From Halorubrum sp. 2020YC2 (GTDB lineage Archaea; Halobacteriota; Halobacteria; Halobacteriales; Haloferacaceae): a stretch of 64,000 nt of DNA. The notes beneath the pieces were generated by a model. The model had not been told where the DNA came from and did not search any database. It was given only the letters and a program-made list of their open reading frames with translations. This document shows, in pieces, positions 1 to 8,576 of this stretch (positions are counted from its first letter, which is position 1; the number at the start of each line of letters is the position of its first letter). Position numbers and translations under genes: made by a program. Location of the stretch: positions 62,001-126,000 of the forward strand of contig NZ_CP076019.1 in the NCBI RefSeq assembly GCF_018623055.1. The letters are read 5' to 3'.

Positions 1-660
1 TGGCTCCAGGTCGCCGCCGAGGAAGTCGGCGAGGGCGGCACCGTCGTCGGCGTCGACCTCCAGCGCATCGACGACCTCGACGACCACGAGGCGGAGACGA
101 TCCGCGGGGACGTGACCGAGGAACGCACCCGCCACTACCTGCGGGAGGCGGTCGGCGAGAGCGGCGCGGACGTCGTCCTCTCGGACATGGCGCCGAACAT
201 GACCGGCGAGTACAACCTCGACCACGCCCGGTCGGTCCACCTCGCGCGGCAGGCGTTCGACGCCGCCGACGAACTGCTCGCGACCGGCGGCGACTTCGTC
301 GTGAAGGTGTTCCAAGGCGAGGACCTCGACGCCTTCCGCGACGACGTGAGCGAGGCGTTCCAGTACGTCCGGACCGTCTCGCCGCCCGCCTCGCGCGACG
401 CCTCCTCCGAGGTGTACCTCGTCGCGAAGGGGTACACCGCGTCGCCCGTCTCCGAGGGCGACCGGGTCGAGGTGACGGTCGAGGAGGAGGGCGACGAGGG
501 CGACGGCATCGCCTACGTCGACGGCTACACCCTCTTCGTCGACGCCGACGTGGGCGAGAGCCTCGCGGTCGAGGTCACCGACGTCAAGCCGCGGTTCGGC
601 TTCGCGGAGCGCGCCGACGGGAAGCGTGCCGACGAGGACGAGCCGACGCGGTCGGCCTGA
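1..660 (+). CDS. rlmE: 23S rRNA 2'-O-uridine methyltransferase RlmE/FtsJ with C-terminal TRAM domain (5' end missing)
   Basis: The reading frame is open from the first base, so the N-terminus lies outside the window. What remains is the Rossmann methyltransferase core: a VVGVDLQ strand that binds S-adenosylmethionine, the SDMAPNMTG segment with the catalytic aspartate, and the FVVKVFQGED strand carrying the catalytic lysine. After about residue 145 of the visible part comes a TRAM-like beta-barrel (GDRVEVTVEEEGDEGDGIAYVDGYTLFV), the RNA-binding extension usual in archaeal RlmE. Family knowledge: it methylates the ribose of a conserved uridine in the 23S rRNA A-loop. The last codons lie inside a short tandem repeat that continues past the stop. 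Confidence 0.93.
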   Translation, partial: WLQVAAEEVGEGGTVVGVDLQRIDDLDDHEAETIRGDVTEERTRHYLREAVGESGADVVLSDMAPNMTGEYNLDHARSVHLARQAFDAADELLATGGDFVVKVFQGEDLDAFRDDVSEAFQYVRTVSPPASRDASSEVYLVAKGYTASPVSEGDRVEVTVEEEGDEGDGIAYVDGYTLFVDADVGESLAVEVTDVKPRFGFAERADGKRADEDEPTRSA

Positions 661-695
661 GTCGACGCGGTCAGTCTGAGCCGACGCGGTCGGCC
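640..695. repeat. Three-copy 19-nt tandem repeat across the rlmE stop codon
   Basis: Units start at 640, 659 and 678 (the third is one base shorter). All follow the pattern GAGyCGACGCGGTCrGyCT. The first unit encodes the last residues of RlmE, the stop codon lies at the unit 1/2 junction, and units 2 and 3 are untranslated. It looks like local slippage or duplication at the gene end. Confidence 0.8.
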
Positions 696-769
696 GATCT
701 CTTGCGCCACCGCCCGGCGCCCGCACGTCTTCGCGACCGGTATCAAGCGAGATAATTCGACTCTCGGTC

Positions 770-776
770 TTATATA
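770..776 (+). promoter_or_regulatory. TATA box of a leaderless promoter for the MCP-UgpB fusion gene
   Basis: TTATATA is centred 27 nt before the ATG at 800, the spacing of haloarchaeal leaderless genes where transcription starts at or next to the A of the start codon. This supports the chosen start. Confidence 0.7.
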
Positions 777-799
777 CCCCCGTAGGCGAGTGGCGACAA

Positions 800-3322
800 A
801 TGGACGGCGACGACGCGAGCGACCGGTCCGGTCCGGGTCCCGCAGGCGGGGACCGTTTGACGGCATCGACAGGCGCGGAGGCGACCGCCGACGGCGGGGT
901 CGCGGCCGAGGAGACGGCGGCCCGCGGGACGGTCGCCGGAGGCGACGTTCCGGTCTCGGCGTTCCGCGAGACCGCGGAGCGGCTCGCGGAGGGCGACCTC
1001 GGGGCTCGGTTCTCGGCCGACGAGATCGACGGCGAGGCGGCGGCGCTGGCGGCGGCGCTCAACGAGTTCGTCGACGGGGTCGCGGAGACGGTGTCCGCGG
1101 TCGACGGCTTCGGCGACGAGGTCGCGGGCGCGACCGAGCACGTCCGATCGAACGTCGACCGCGCGAAGGCGCAGAGCGACGAGGTGTACGCCGCGGTCGA
1201 CGACATCGAGTCGGCGGCGGCCCGCCAGCGCGACGACATCGCGGCCGCGACGAGCGAGCTTCAGACCGTCTCGGCGGCCACCGAGGAGGTCGCCGCCTCC
1301 GCGGACCAGGTGGCCGAGACCGCGGCCGGCGTCGCCGAGCGGACCGACGAGGGGACCGACGCCGCGAGCGCCGCAATCGAGGACCTCCGCGTCGTGGACG
1401 AGCGGACCGAGGAGGCGCTCGAACGGGTCGAGACGCTGGAGTCGGAGGTCGCGGCGATCGAGGACGTCACCGACCTGATACAGGACATCGCGGACGAGAC
1501 GAACATCCTCGCGCTCAACGCCTCGATCGAGGCGGCCCGCGCCGGCGAGGCCGGCGCCGGCTTCGAGGTGGTCGCGGAGGAGGTCAAGAGCCTCGCGGAG
1601 GAGGCCCGCGACGCGACCGGCGAGATCGAGTCGTCGATCCGGTCGGTGCGCGCGGAGACGGACGCGACCGTCGACGAGATGACCGAGATGCGCGAGCGCG
1701 CCGACGAGGGGATAGCCACCGCCGAGGCGGCGCTGGAGGCGTTCACCGACCTCGCGGCCGACGTCGAGGAGACGACGAGCGGGGTCGCGGAGATCCGCGA
1801 CGCCACCGACGACCAGGCGACCTCGATCGAGGCGGTGGTCGACGCGGTCGAGTCGGTGGGCGACTTAGCCGAGGAGACGGTCGCGGACGCCGGCGACGCC
1901 ACCGCGGTCGCGCACGCGCAGAAGACGTCGCTGGCGGAGGTGGCCGCCGGCGCCGCGACGCTCTCCGACCGGACCGGCACCCTCGACGACGCGCTCGACG
2001 CCTACGACGCCGACGGCGCGGCCGACGACGACGCAGTCGTCCTCGACTTCTGGCACGCGTTCGGCGGACGCAAGGCGCGGCTCCTCGACGAGTTCGCGGC
2101 CGAGTTCGCCGCGGAGACAGACGGAATCGCCGTCCGGCCCTCCTCGAAGGGGAGCTACCGCGGCGTGTTCGAGGCGACGCTGGCGGCGGCGGACCGGGGC
2201 GACCCGCCGGCGATCTCGCACCTCTACGAGATCGGCACCCAGCGCGCGCTCGACAGCGGGGCGTTCACGCCGGTCGAGCGCCTCCTCGACGCGGAAGCCG
2301 GCGGTGTCGGCGCCGGCGGAGCCGGGGGGACGGACGCCGCGGCCGGTCCGGCCGCCGGTTTCTCCCCCGACGACCTGCTCGCCCCCGTGGCCAACTACTA
2401 CCGGACCGACGGGGTCCTCCACTCGATGCCGTTCAACGCGTCGACGCCCGTGCTGTACTACGACCGGACGGCCTTCGAACGCGCCGGGGTAGACCCCGAC
2501 GACCCGCCGGAGACGTTCGACGAGGTCCGCCGCTGCGCCGAGCGGCTCGTCGAGAGCGGCGCGACCGAGACGGGGATCACGTTCGCGACGTACTCGTGGT
2601 TCGTCGAGCAGTGGTTCGCGGAGGCCGGCGAGCCGCTCGTCGACGCCGACAACGGGCGGGGCGGCACGCCGACTGAGAGCCGCTTCGACGGCCCGGTGGG
2701 CGAGCGGGTCTACCGCTGGATCGCGGAGATGGCGGCCGACGGCCTCTACCACGACCCCGGCATCGAGGCCCGCGGGCAGGCCCGCGAGGCGTTCCACGAG
2801 GGGCGCGCCGGGATGCTGATCGGCTCCACCTCCGCGATGGTCGACGTGCGGGAGGGGGCCTCGTTCCCGGTCGGCGTCGGCTACTTCCCGGTCGCGGACG
2901 AGCGGCACGGCGTCGTCGTCGGCGGCGGGTCGCTGTGGGTCGCGGACGGCGCGTCGACCGCCGAGCAGCGCGCCGCGGCGGCGTTCCTCGGCTGGCTCGC
3001 GGCGCCGGAGCGGCAGGCGCGTTGGCACCGCGAGACCGGCTACTTTCCGGTCCACGAGGGCGCGGTCGACCGGCTCGACCGCGACGGATGGTTCGACGAG
3101 AACCCCGGCTACCGGACCGCGATGAACCAGCTGCTCGACGCCGAGGACGCGGTCGCCACCACGGGCGCCCGGATCGGCCCGTTCGACACGGTCCGGACGC
3201 TCGCGGCCGAGGCGTCCGTCGACGCCCGCGAACACGGGGTCGAGTCCGCGGTCGAGCGGCTCGCGGACAGCACCGCCTTACAGCTCGACCGCTACGCCGA
3301 GGAGCAGGCCGACGGGTCGTAA
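800..3322 (+). CDS. Cytoplasmic chemotaxis transducer (MCP) fused to a UgpB-like solute-binding domain
   Basis: 840 residues. Residues ~50-105 look like a HAMP-type helical segment (RLAEGDLGARF). Residues ~105-400 form the MCP signalling coiled coil with the conserved hairpin tip DETNILALNASIEAARAGE, the part that contacts CheA/CheW. From ~residue 412 a complete type 1 extracellular solute-binding domain follows, very like E. coli UgpB: LDFWHAFGG near its start, KGSYRGVFEA, then PFNASTPVLYYDRTAFERAG, GGSLWVADG and WHRETGYFPV. I find no signal peptide, Tat motif, lipobox or transmembrane stretch, so both domains should be cytoplasmic. Inference: it senses an internal glycerol-3-phosphate-like or glycerophosphodiester ligand. 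It sits alone behind its own promoter, with no Ugp transporter nearby. Confidence 0.9.
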   Translation: MDGDDASDRSGPGPAGGDRLTASTGAEATADGGVAAEETAARGTVAGGDVPVSAFRETAERLAEGDLGARFSADEIDGEAAALAAALNEFVDGVAETVSAVDGFGDEVAGATEHVRSNVDRAKAQSDEVYAAVDDIESAAARQRDDIAAATSELQTVSAATEEVAASADQVAETAAGVAERTDEGTDAASAAIEDLRVVDERTEEALERVETLESEVAAIEDVTDLIQDIADETNILALNASIEAARAGEAGAGFEVVAEEVKSLAEEARDATGEIESSIRSVRAETDATVDEMTEMRERADEGIATAEAALEAFTDLAADVEETTSGVAEIRDATDDQATSIEAVVDAVESVGDLAEETVADAGDATAVAHAQKTSLAEVAAGAATLSDRTGTLDDALDAYDADGAADDDAVVLDFWHAFGGRKARLLDEFAAEFAAETDGIAVRPSSKGSYRGVFEATLAAADRGDPPAISHLYEIGTQRALDSGAFTPVERLLDAEAGGVGAGGAGGTDAAAGPAAGFSPDDLLAPVANYYRTDGVLHSMPFNASTPVLYYDRTAFERAGVDPDDPPETFDEVRRCAERLVESGATETGITFATYSWFVEQWFAEAGEPLVDADNGRGGTPTESRFDGPVGERVYRWIAEMAADGLYHDPGIEARGQAREAFHEGRAGMLIGSTSAMVDVREGASFPVGVGYFPVADERHGVVVGGGSLWVADGASTAEQRAAAAFLGWLAAPERQARWHRETGYFPVHEGAVDRLDRDGWFDENPGYRTAMNQLLDAEDAVATTGARIGPFDTVRTLAAEASVDAREHGVESAVERLADSTALQLDRYAEEQADGS

Positions 3323-3395
3323 CCGCGACTAGCGGCTCCCTGTCGCGGATCGGGTCCTCGCCGGGGTATCGATTCCCCGTCGGGGGCGGCGCCGT

Positions 3396-3986
3396 TCAGC
3401 GCTCCCGGCGCACCCACTCGCGCAGCGTGAACCGGTCGTACTCTGTCTCCTCGGCCACCTCCCAGCCGGCCTCGTCCCACTCCGGGTAGTACGTGTCGCC
3501 CTCGTAGGCGCCGTCGACGTGACTCAGCGCCATCCCGTCGAGGTGCGGCTGGAACAGCCCGTAGATCCCGCCGCCGCCGAGGACGTACACCGTCTCGTCC
3601 GATCCCGGTCCCGGCACGAGGTCGGTCTCGCGCGGCTCCGGCATGGGGTCGGCCTCGGCCGCGACCCGTTCCGTGCCGCCGGCCGTCGTCGGGTCGGCGG
3701 CGCTCGCGGCGAGGTCGCGGGCCAGCGCGAGCGCCTCCTCGGCGCCGTTCGCGACGACCGCGGTCGGCACGTCGACCGCGTCGACGCTCCGGCTCACGAC
3801 GATCTGTCGGCTTCCGGGTAGGTCGTCACGCATGGAGTCGAACGTCCACCGACCCAAGACCACCGGCGAGCCGGCGACTCGCTCCCGGTACTGTCTCACG
3901 TCCGCCTCGATGTGCGGCCACGGCACCTCGCCGTCCTTCCCGATCACCCGGTTCTCCGCGAGCGCGGCGACGCTGACGAGTTTCAC
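3396..3986 (-). CDS. folA: Dihydrofolate reductase
   Basis: 196 residues starting at GTG. The N-terminus [19 protein letters not shown] followed by VPW is the classic DHFR beginning (NADPH and substrate pocket). [11 protein letters not shown] and SRQIVVSRS correspond to the MGRKTxESI and nucleotide-binding strands, and [13 protein letters not shown] is the GG(G/A)xIY motif that holds NADPH. It reduces dihydrofolate to tetrahydrofolate for thymidylate and purine synthesis. A ~40-residue acidic insertion in the middle (roughly residues 95-130) is typical of halophile enzymes. Last gene of a minus-strand run, 40 nt after the gene at 4027. Confidence 0.95.
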   Translation of the reverse strand: MKLVSVAALAENRVIGKDGEVPWPHIEADVRQYRERVAGSPVVLGRWTFDSMRDDLPGSRQIVVSRSVDAVDVPTAVVANGAEEALALARDLAASAADPTTAGGTERVAAEADPMPEPRETDLVPGPGSDETVYVLGGGGIYGLFQPHLDGMALSHVDGAYEGDTYYPEWDEAGWEVAEETEYDRFTLREWVRRER

Positions 3987-4026
3987 GGACGGCGTACGCG
4001 AGGGGGAGACAAAAACGGTCCGTCGC

Positions 4027-5085
4027 TCAGCCGTCGAGGCCGAGCAGGTCGAACGGGTAGCCGTTGTCCAGTTCGTCGGCGCGCTCGTAGACGACGCGCG
4101 CGGCCGCCACGTCTTGGATCGCGAGGCCGGTGGAGTCGAAGACGCTGACCCCCTCGACGCCCGCCACGTCTGCCGCCGTCCCCGGCGTGCCGGGGCGACC
4201 CGCCCGCCGGCCGACGACGATCTCGCCTATCTCGCCGTAGATGTCGTCGTCGGTGAGCGTCCCTGCGGCGTAGGGGACGTTGATCTCGCCGGAGTGGGTG
4301 CACTGCTCGTGGTCGTCGATGACGATGGTGGCGTCGGTGAGGAGGTCGTCCGCCAGTTCGTGTTTGCCCTCGGCGTCCGCGCCCATCGCGTTGACGTGCG
4401 TGTGCTCGCCCACGTCGTCCGGGCCGACGATCGGGGTCTCGACCGGGGTCACCGTCGAGAGAACGTCACAGTGGCCGGCCTCCGAAACCGAGCCGGCGCG
4501 CACGTCGAACCGGTCCCCGAAGGCGTCGATGAAGTCCGCGACGCGCTCCTCGTCGAGGTCGCTCACGACGACCTCCTCGACGTCCCGCACCGCCGCGATC
4601 GCCTCCAGTTGGGTGTACGACTGGACGCCCGCGCCGACGATCCCGAGCGAACTCGCGTCGGGGACGGCGAGGTGGTCGGTCGCGACCGCGGCGGCCGCGC
4701 CCGTCCGCTTCATCGTCAGCGTCGTCCCGTCGAGGACCGCCAGCGGGAACGCCGTCTCCGGGTCGGAGTAGATCATCGTCCCCATCACGGTCGGGAGGTC
4801 GTGGTCGGCGGGGTTGTCGGTGTGGACGTTCACCCACTTTATCCCGGCGGCGTCCCACCCCTCGCCGGTCTCGGTCTCCTCCGCGACGTCCTCCTCGCGC
4901 ACGTCGAGGTAGGCGGGCATCGACCGGAAGTCGCCGTCGTACTCGGGGAGGTCGATGTACGACTTCGCCGGCATCTTCGCGTCGCCGCGCTCGTAGGCCG
5001 TGAACGCGCCGCGGACCGCGTCGATCACGCGGTCCATCTCGGCGTTCTCGTCGACGTCGTCCGCGTTGAGGAGCAGCGTCTGCAT
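4027..5085 (-). CDS. Ornithine cyclodeaminase / mu-crystallin / alanine dehydrogenase family protein
   Basis: 352 residues with ATG start. An N-terminal beta domain ([20 protein letters not shown], with the substrate-binding Lys/Arg region) precedes a Rossmann NAD(P) domain with [32 protein letters not shown] and [19 protein letters not shown] are diagnostic for the family, and the C-terminus carries [19 protein letters not shown]. Archaeal members act as NAD-dependent alanine dehydrogenases, while others cyclise ornithine to proline; sequence alone does not decide. It lies 20 nt downstream of the glycerate kinase gene, so the two are probably cotranscribed. Confidence 0.9.
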   Translation of the reverse strand: MQTLLLNADDVDENAEMDRVIDAVRGAFTAYERGDAKMPAKSYIDLPEYDGDFRSMPAYLDVREEDVAEETETGEGWDAAGIKWVNVHTDNPADHDLPTVMGTMIYSDPETAFPLAVLDGTTLTMKRTGAAAAVATDHLAVPDASSLGIVGAGVQSYTQLEAIAAVRDVEEVVVSDLDEERVADFIDAFGDRFDVRAGSVSEAGHCDVLSTVTPVETPIVGPDDVGEHTHVNAMGADAEGKHELADDLLTDATIVIDDHEQCTHSGEINVPYAAGTLTDDDIYGEIGEIVVGRRAGRPGTPGTAADVAGVEGVSVFDSTGLAIQDVAAARVVYERADELDNGYPFDLLGLDG

Positions 5086-5105
5086 GTCGCAGAATTTGCC
5101 GGCCG

Positions 5106-6560
5106 TTACTTAGTCCCTTCCGAACGCGACTCCCCCGCCGGAATCACGGACACGCGGAGGTCGTTGACGTTCGTCCCGGTCGGGCCGGTCCGCAGCAGCG
5201 CCCCCGCCCCGTCGAGCGCCGGGTACGCGTCGTGCGCGTCGAGCGCTCGCGCGGCCGCCTCGCGGTCCAGCGACCCGTCGGCGCCGCCACCGCCGTCGCC
5301 CACGAGGCCGTCATCGACCAGGGCGCCCGCGGCGTCCGTGGCGCCGTCGATCCCGTCGGTGTCGACGCTCGCGACGGCGACCGCGGCCGCGTCGCCCGCT
5401 TCCGCGCCGCCGGCGTCGAGTTCGAGCGCCGCCGACAGCGCGAACTCCTGATTCGGCCCGCCTGTCCCGGGATCCTCTCCGAGCGTCACCGTCACCTCGC
5501 CGGCGGAGAGGAGGACCGCGGGCGGTTCGATCGGGTTGCCGGCCGCGCGGCACTCCTCGGCCACCGCGGCGTGCGTCTTCGCCGCCTCCCGCGCCTCGCC
5601 GCGCACGCGCGAGGAGAGCACGAGCGGCTCGTACCCCGCCGCTGCGGCGACCTCGCGGGCGGCGTCCAGCGCGGTGCGCGCGCTCGCGACGATCCGAACG
5701 TCGGCGCCGTCGAACGCGGGGTCGCCCGGCTTCGGGGTCTCCGCGAGTTCGCCCGCGGCGCCGCGTTCGAGCCGCTCCGTCGCGGCGGCCGGCGCGTCGA
5801 CCCCGTACCGGTCGAGGACCGCGAGCGCGTCCGCGTACGTCGTCGGGTCGGGCGAGAGGGGGCCGCTCGCGATCACGGCCGGGTCGTCGCCGGTCACGTC
5901 GCTGACCGCGAGGCCGAGGGCGTCGGCGGGCGCGGCGGCCCGCGCTAGTCGCCCGCCCTTCACCGCCGAGAGGTGTTTGCGGACCGCGTTGATCTCCGAG
6001 ATGGTCGCGCCGCTCGCCAGCAGCGCCGCGGTCGTCCCGCGGAGGTCGTCGAGGCCGATTCCGCTCGCGGGCGCGGCCAGCAGCGCGCTCCCACCGCCGG
6101 TGATCAGGCCGATCACGAGGTCGGACTCGCCGGCGTCGGCCGCGACCTCGCGCACCGCTCGGGCGCTCTCGACGCCCCGCTCGCTCGGCGTCGGGTGGTC
6201 GCTGGGCAGGACGGCGATCCGTTCGGTCTCGACGGGGTCGTCCGTGACGACCGCGCCGCCGTCGACGCGGTCGCCGAGGAGTCCCTCGACCGCGGCCGCG
6301 AAGTGCCCCGCGGCGTTGCCGGCGCCGACGACCAGCACGCGGTCGTACGCGGCGAGGTCGTAGGCCGTCGAGGTGCCGTCGACTGCGGTGACCGTGAGTC
6401 GATCGCTGTCGAGCGCGAGCGCCTCCGCGACGATTCGCTCCGGGTGCGCCGCCTCGATCCCCGCGGTAACGCAGTCAAGCGCGAGTTCGCGAGCCGGGTC
6501 GCTCGCGTGTCGCTCGCGGTCGGCGACGGTCACGGCGAAGCCGTCGGACTGGTCTGTCAT
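5106..6560 (-). CDS. Glycerate 2-kinase / hydroxypyruvate reductase-like (MOFRL family)
   Basis: The open frame runs up to 6680, but the ATG at 6560 (MTDQSDGFAVTV) is chosen. The upstream part overlaps the promoter and a non-coding repeat and has no conserved character. 484 residues: VVGAGNAAGHFAAAVEGLLG, GLITGGGSALLAAPASGI and ISEINAVRKHLSAVKGGRL are hallmarks of the glycerate kinase N-terminal domain, and GTGGPNQEFALSAALEL marks the MOFRL domain. Members phosphorylate D-glycerate to 2-phosphoglycerate; older annotations call them hydroxypyruvate reductases. It heads a minus-strand run with the genes at 4027 and 3396. Confidence 0.9.
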   Translation of the reverse strand: MTDQSDGFAVTVADRERHASDPARELALDCVTAGIEAAHPERIVAEALALDSDRLTVTAVDGTSTAYDLAAYDRVLVVGAGNAAGHFAAAVEGLLGDRVDGGAVVTDDPVETERIAVLPSDHPTPSERGVESARAVREVAADAGESDLVIGLITGGGSALLAAPASGIGLDDLRGTTAALLASGATISEINAVRKHLSAVKGGRLARAAAPADALGLAVSDVTGDDPAVIASGPLSPDPTTYADALAVLDRYGVDAPAAATERLERGAAGELAETPKPGDPAFDGADVRIVASARTALDAAREVAAAAGYEPLVLSSRVRGEAREAAKTHAAVAEECRAAGNPIEPPAVLLSAGEVTVTLGEDPGTGGPNQEFALSAALELDAGGAEAGDAAAVAVASVDTDGIDGATDAAGALVDDGLVGDGGGGADGSLDREAAARALDAHDAYPALDGAGALLRTGPTGTNVNDLRVSVIPAGESRSEGTK

Positions 6561-6615
6561 TGTTTCGGTCGCCTCGGTCGGGATGCGCGCTGACGGCTCA
6601 AGAGCGTTCTGCCGA

Positions 6616-6623
6616 TATAAATA
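6616..6623 (-). promoter_or_regulatory. Probable TATA box for the glycerate kinase gene
   Basis: On the minus strand the sequence reads TATTTATA, about 58 nt before the ATG at 6560, implying a leader of roughly 30 nt. It is nearly palindromic and abuts the repeat element starting at 6634, so it could equally serve rightward transcription through that element. Confidence 0.5.
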
Positions 6624-6633
6624 GTCGACTCCG

Positions 6634-6980
6634 GATCGACGGCGAACACCTCCGAAGCCCCAGTCGCGAAGGCGGCGCACACTCGTTGTCGTTCGAGACG
6701 CCTTCGGCGTCTCGTGATGTCGTCAGAACGCTTCGCGTTCTGATTGGCTCACGAGAGCTCCGCTCTCGTGAACGCCTGCGCCGCCTTCGCGACTGCCCCT
6801 TTGAGTCCCACCCCGCCCCGCACAGCACCTCACGCCTCCCCAGCCTCGCGGTTCGCGCTCTTCGAGCGCTCACCGCGTCCAGCGAGAATCGAAGATTCTC
6901 TGGTAGCCGGCGCGTAGCGCCGGCGACCTCGCGCGTGCGACTCGCGGCCTCTGGCCGCTCGTCGGCACGCGCCACCGCAT
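6634..6980 (+). repeat. Structured intergenic repeat, copy 1 (possible non-coding RNA)
   Basis: Shares a start block (GATCGACGGCGAACACC...GAAGCCCC) and an end block (GCACGCGCCACCGCA) with four other copies in the window. The arms AGTCGCGAAGGCGGCGCA (6662-6679) and TGCGCCGCCTTCGCGACT (6777-6794) are perfect reverse complements. The loop holds three palindromes with 3-nt loops (6694-6714, 6723-6743, 6750-6770). The constant box GCCCCTTTGAGTCCCA follows the right arm. A second closing pair is GCGCGTGC (6931) with GCACGCGC (6965), enclosing another triloop hairpin; further hairpins lie at 6884-6900 and 6906-6924. TATA-like motifs lie outside both ends. It fills the gene-free stretch 6561-7070. 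Confidence 0.8.
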
Positions 6981-7070
6981 CCGTCTTTTATAATAGAAGT
7001 GGCTTTCGCTCGTGGACATTTATAAGTCGAAAAACGGTGTGCGGAAAACTCAGCGCGCCGCGTCGCCGCT

Positions 7071-8450
7071 TCAAAGGATGAGGTCGGCGGTCGAGAGGAC
7101 GTAGTAGACGGCGAGCAGCGCGGCGATGGCGTACTGGCCGAGCGCCACGTCGTCGCCCTCGCCGACGGCGAACTTGATGATCGGGTACGCGATGATACCG
7201 GCCGCCAGCCCGTCCGCGATGGAGTAGGCGAACGGCATCACGGTGACGGTGAGCCCGGCGGAGACGGCCCACGCGGGGTCCTGCCAGTCGACCTCGACGA
7301 GCCCCTGGAGCATCATCACGCCGACGACGATCAGCGCGATGAAGGAGGCGTACTCTGGGATCGCGGCCACGACGGGAATCACGGCGAGCGAGCCGACGAA
7401 GAGGAGCGCGACGACTAAGGCGGTGAGGCCGGTCCGGCCGCCCTCCTCGACGCCGGCGGACGACTCGATGTACGTCGTCACCGTGGAGGTGCCGAGCATC
7501 GCGCCGGCGGTCGTCCCGACGGCGTCGGCCATCAGCGGCCTGTCCATGTCGGGGAGGTCGCCGTCCTCGTCGAGGAAGTCACCGAACTGCGAGACGCCGA
7601 TGAGCGTCCCGGCGGTGTCGAAGAAGTCGACGAAGAAGAACGTGAACACGACCAGCACGAACGTGAGCGGGTCGATCCCGGAGAGCCCGTCGACGAACGC
7701 GCCCGCGAGCGGCGTGATGTCGTACTGCGGATTGGGCAGCGTTTCCGGCGTGACCGTCCCGCGGGCGAAGACCCCGCCGAGCGTGAGCGCCCACCCGGTG
7801 ACCGCGGTGGTGATGACGCCGAGGATGATGGCGCCGGTCACGTTACGCGCCCACAGGACGAACGTCAACACCAGTCCGAGCACGCCGAGGATCGACCACG
7901 GGCTGCCGAAGACGGTCCCGAGCGTGACGAGCGTCGTCTCGTCGTTCGCGACGATCTGAAGCTCCTGGAAGCCGATGAAAAGCAGGAACAGCCCGATACC
8001 GGCTCCGACCGACCGCTTCACCGGCTCGGGGAACAGGCGGATGACGTACTCGCGGGCGCCGACCGCGGTGAGCAGTATGAACACCACGCCCTCGACGAAG
8101 ACGGCGGCCAGCGCCGTCTCCCACGGCACGCCCAGTCCCAACACGACCGTGAACGCGAAGAACGCGTTGAGCCCGAGCCCGGGCGCGAGCCCGAACGGCC
8201 GGTTCGCGTACAGCGCCATCACCGCGGTCCCGACGGCCGCCGAGAGAATCGTCGCGATGGCGATCATCTGGAACACCTCTCCCTGACTGTACCCCTCGAT
8301 CTGAATCGCCTGAGAGAGGATCGCGGGATTCACGACGATGATGTACGACATCGCGAGGAACGTCGTGAGCCCGGCGATCAGTTCGGTGCGGACGTCCGAC
8401 CCGTTCGCCTCCACGTCGAACCGCGCGGCCAGCGTGTCTGAAAGCCCCAT
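7071..8450 (-). CDS. Purine (guanine/hypoxanthine/adenine) permease, AzgA/PbuG type of NCS2
   Basis: 459 residues, ATG start, about 12 hydrophobic segments. The N-terminus TELIAGLTTFLAMSYIIVVN is the signature of AzgA-like transporters, followed by GLAPGLGLNAFFAF (substrate-binding helix). FFFVDFFDTAGTLIGVSQ and LGTSTVTTYIESSAGVEEGG are the two conserved half-helix motifs around the purine and proton site. Family function: proton symport of hypoxanthine, guanine or adenine. It lies 126 nt downstream of the PRTase-type regulator at 8577 on the same strand, which suggests a purine-responsive pair. A TATA-like GCTTATCAC lies about 40 nt upstream of the start. Confidence 0.93.
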   Translation of the reverse strand: MGLSDTLAARFDVEANGSDVRTELIAGLTTFLAMSYIIVVNPAILSQAIQIEGYSQGEVFQMIAIATILSAAVGTAVMALYANRPFGLAPGLGLNAFFAFTVVLGLGVPWETALAAVFVEGVVFILLTAVGAREYVIRLFPEPVKRSVGAGIGLFLLFIGFQELQIVANDETTLVTLGTVFGSPWSILGVLGLVLTFVLWARNVTGAIILGVITTAVTGWALTLGGVFARGTVTPETLPNPQYDITPLAGAFVDGLSGIDPLTFVLVVFTFFFVDFFDTAGTLIGVSQFGDFLDEDGDLPDMDRPLMADAVGTTAGAMLGTSTVTTYIESSAGVEEGGRTGLTALVVALLFVGSLAVIPVVAAIPEYASFIALIVVGVMMLQGLVEVDWQDPAWAVSAGLTVTVMPFAYSIADGLAAGIIAYPIIKFAVGEGDDVALGQYAIAALLAVYYVLSTADLIL

Positions 8451-8576
8451 TGAACGCGTGGAGGTTCCCGCGGATCGAGTGATAAGCCTTGCTGAACGAG
8501 CCGAAGGCTGATCCGAGAATGTGGATCAAAACGGGCGTAATTTCTGTTTATTCTCGAATAGTATGCGCAAACGTGG

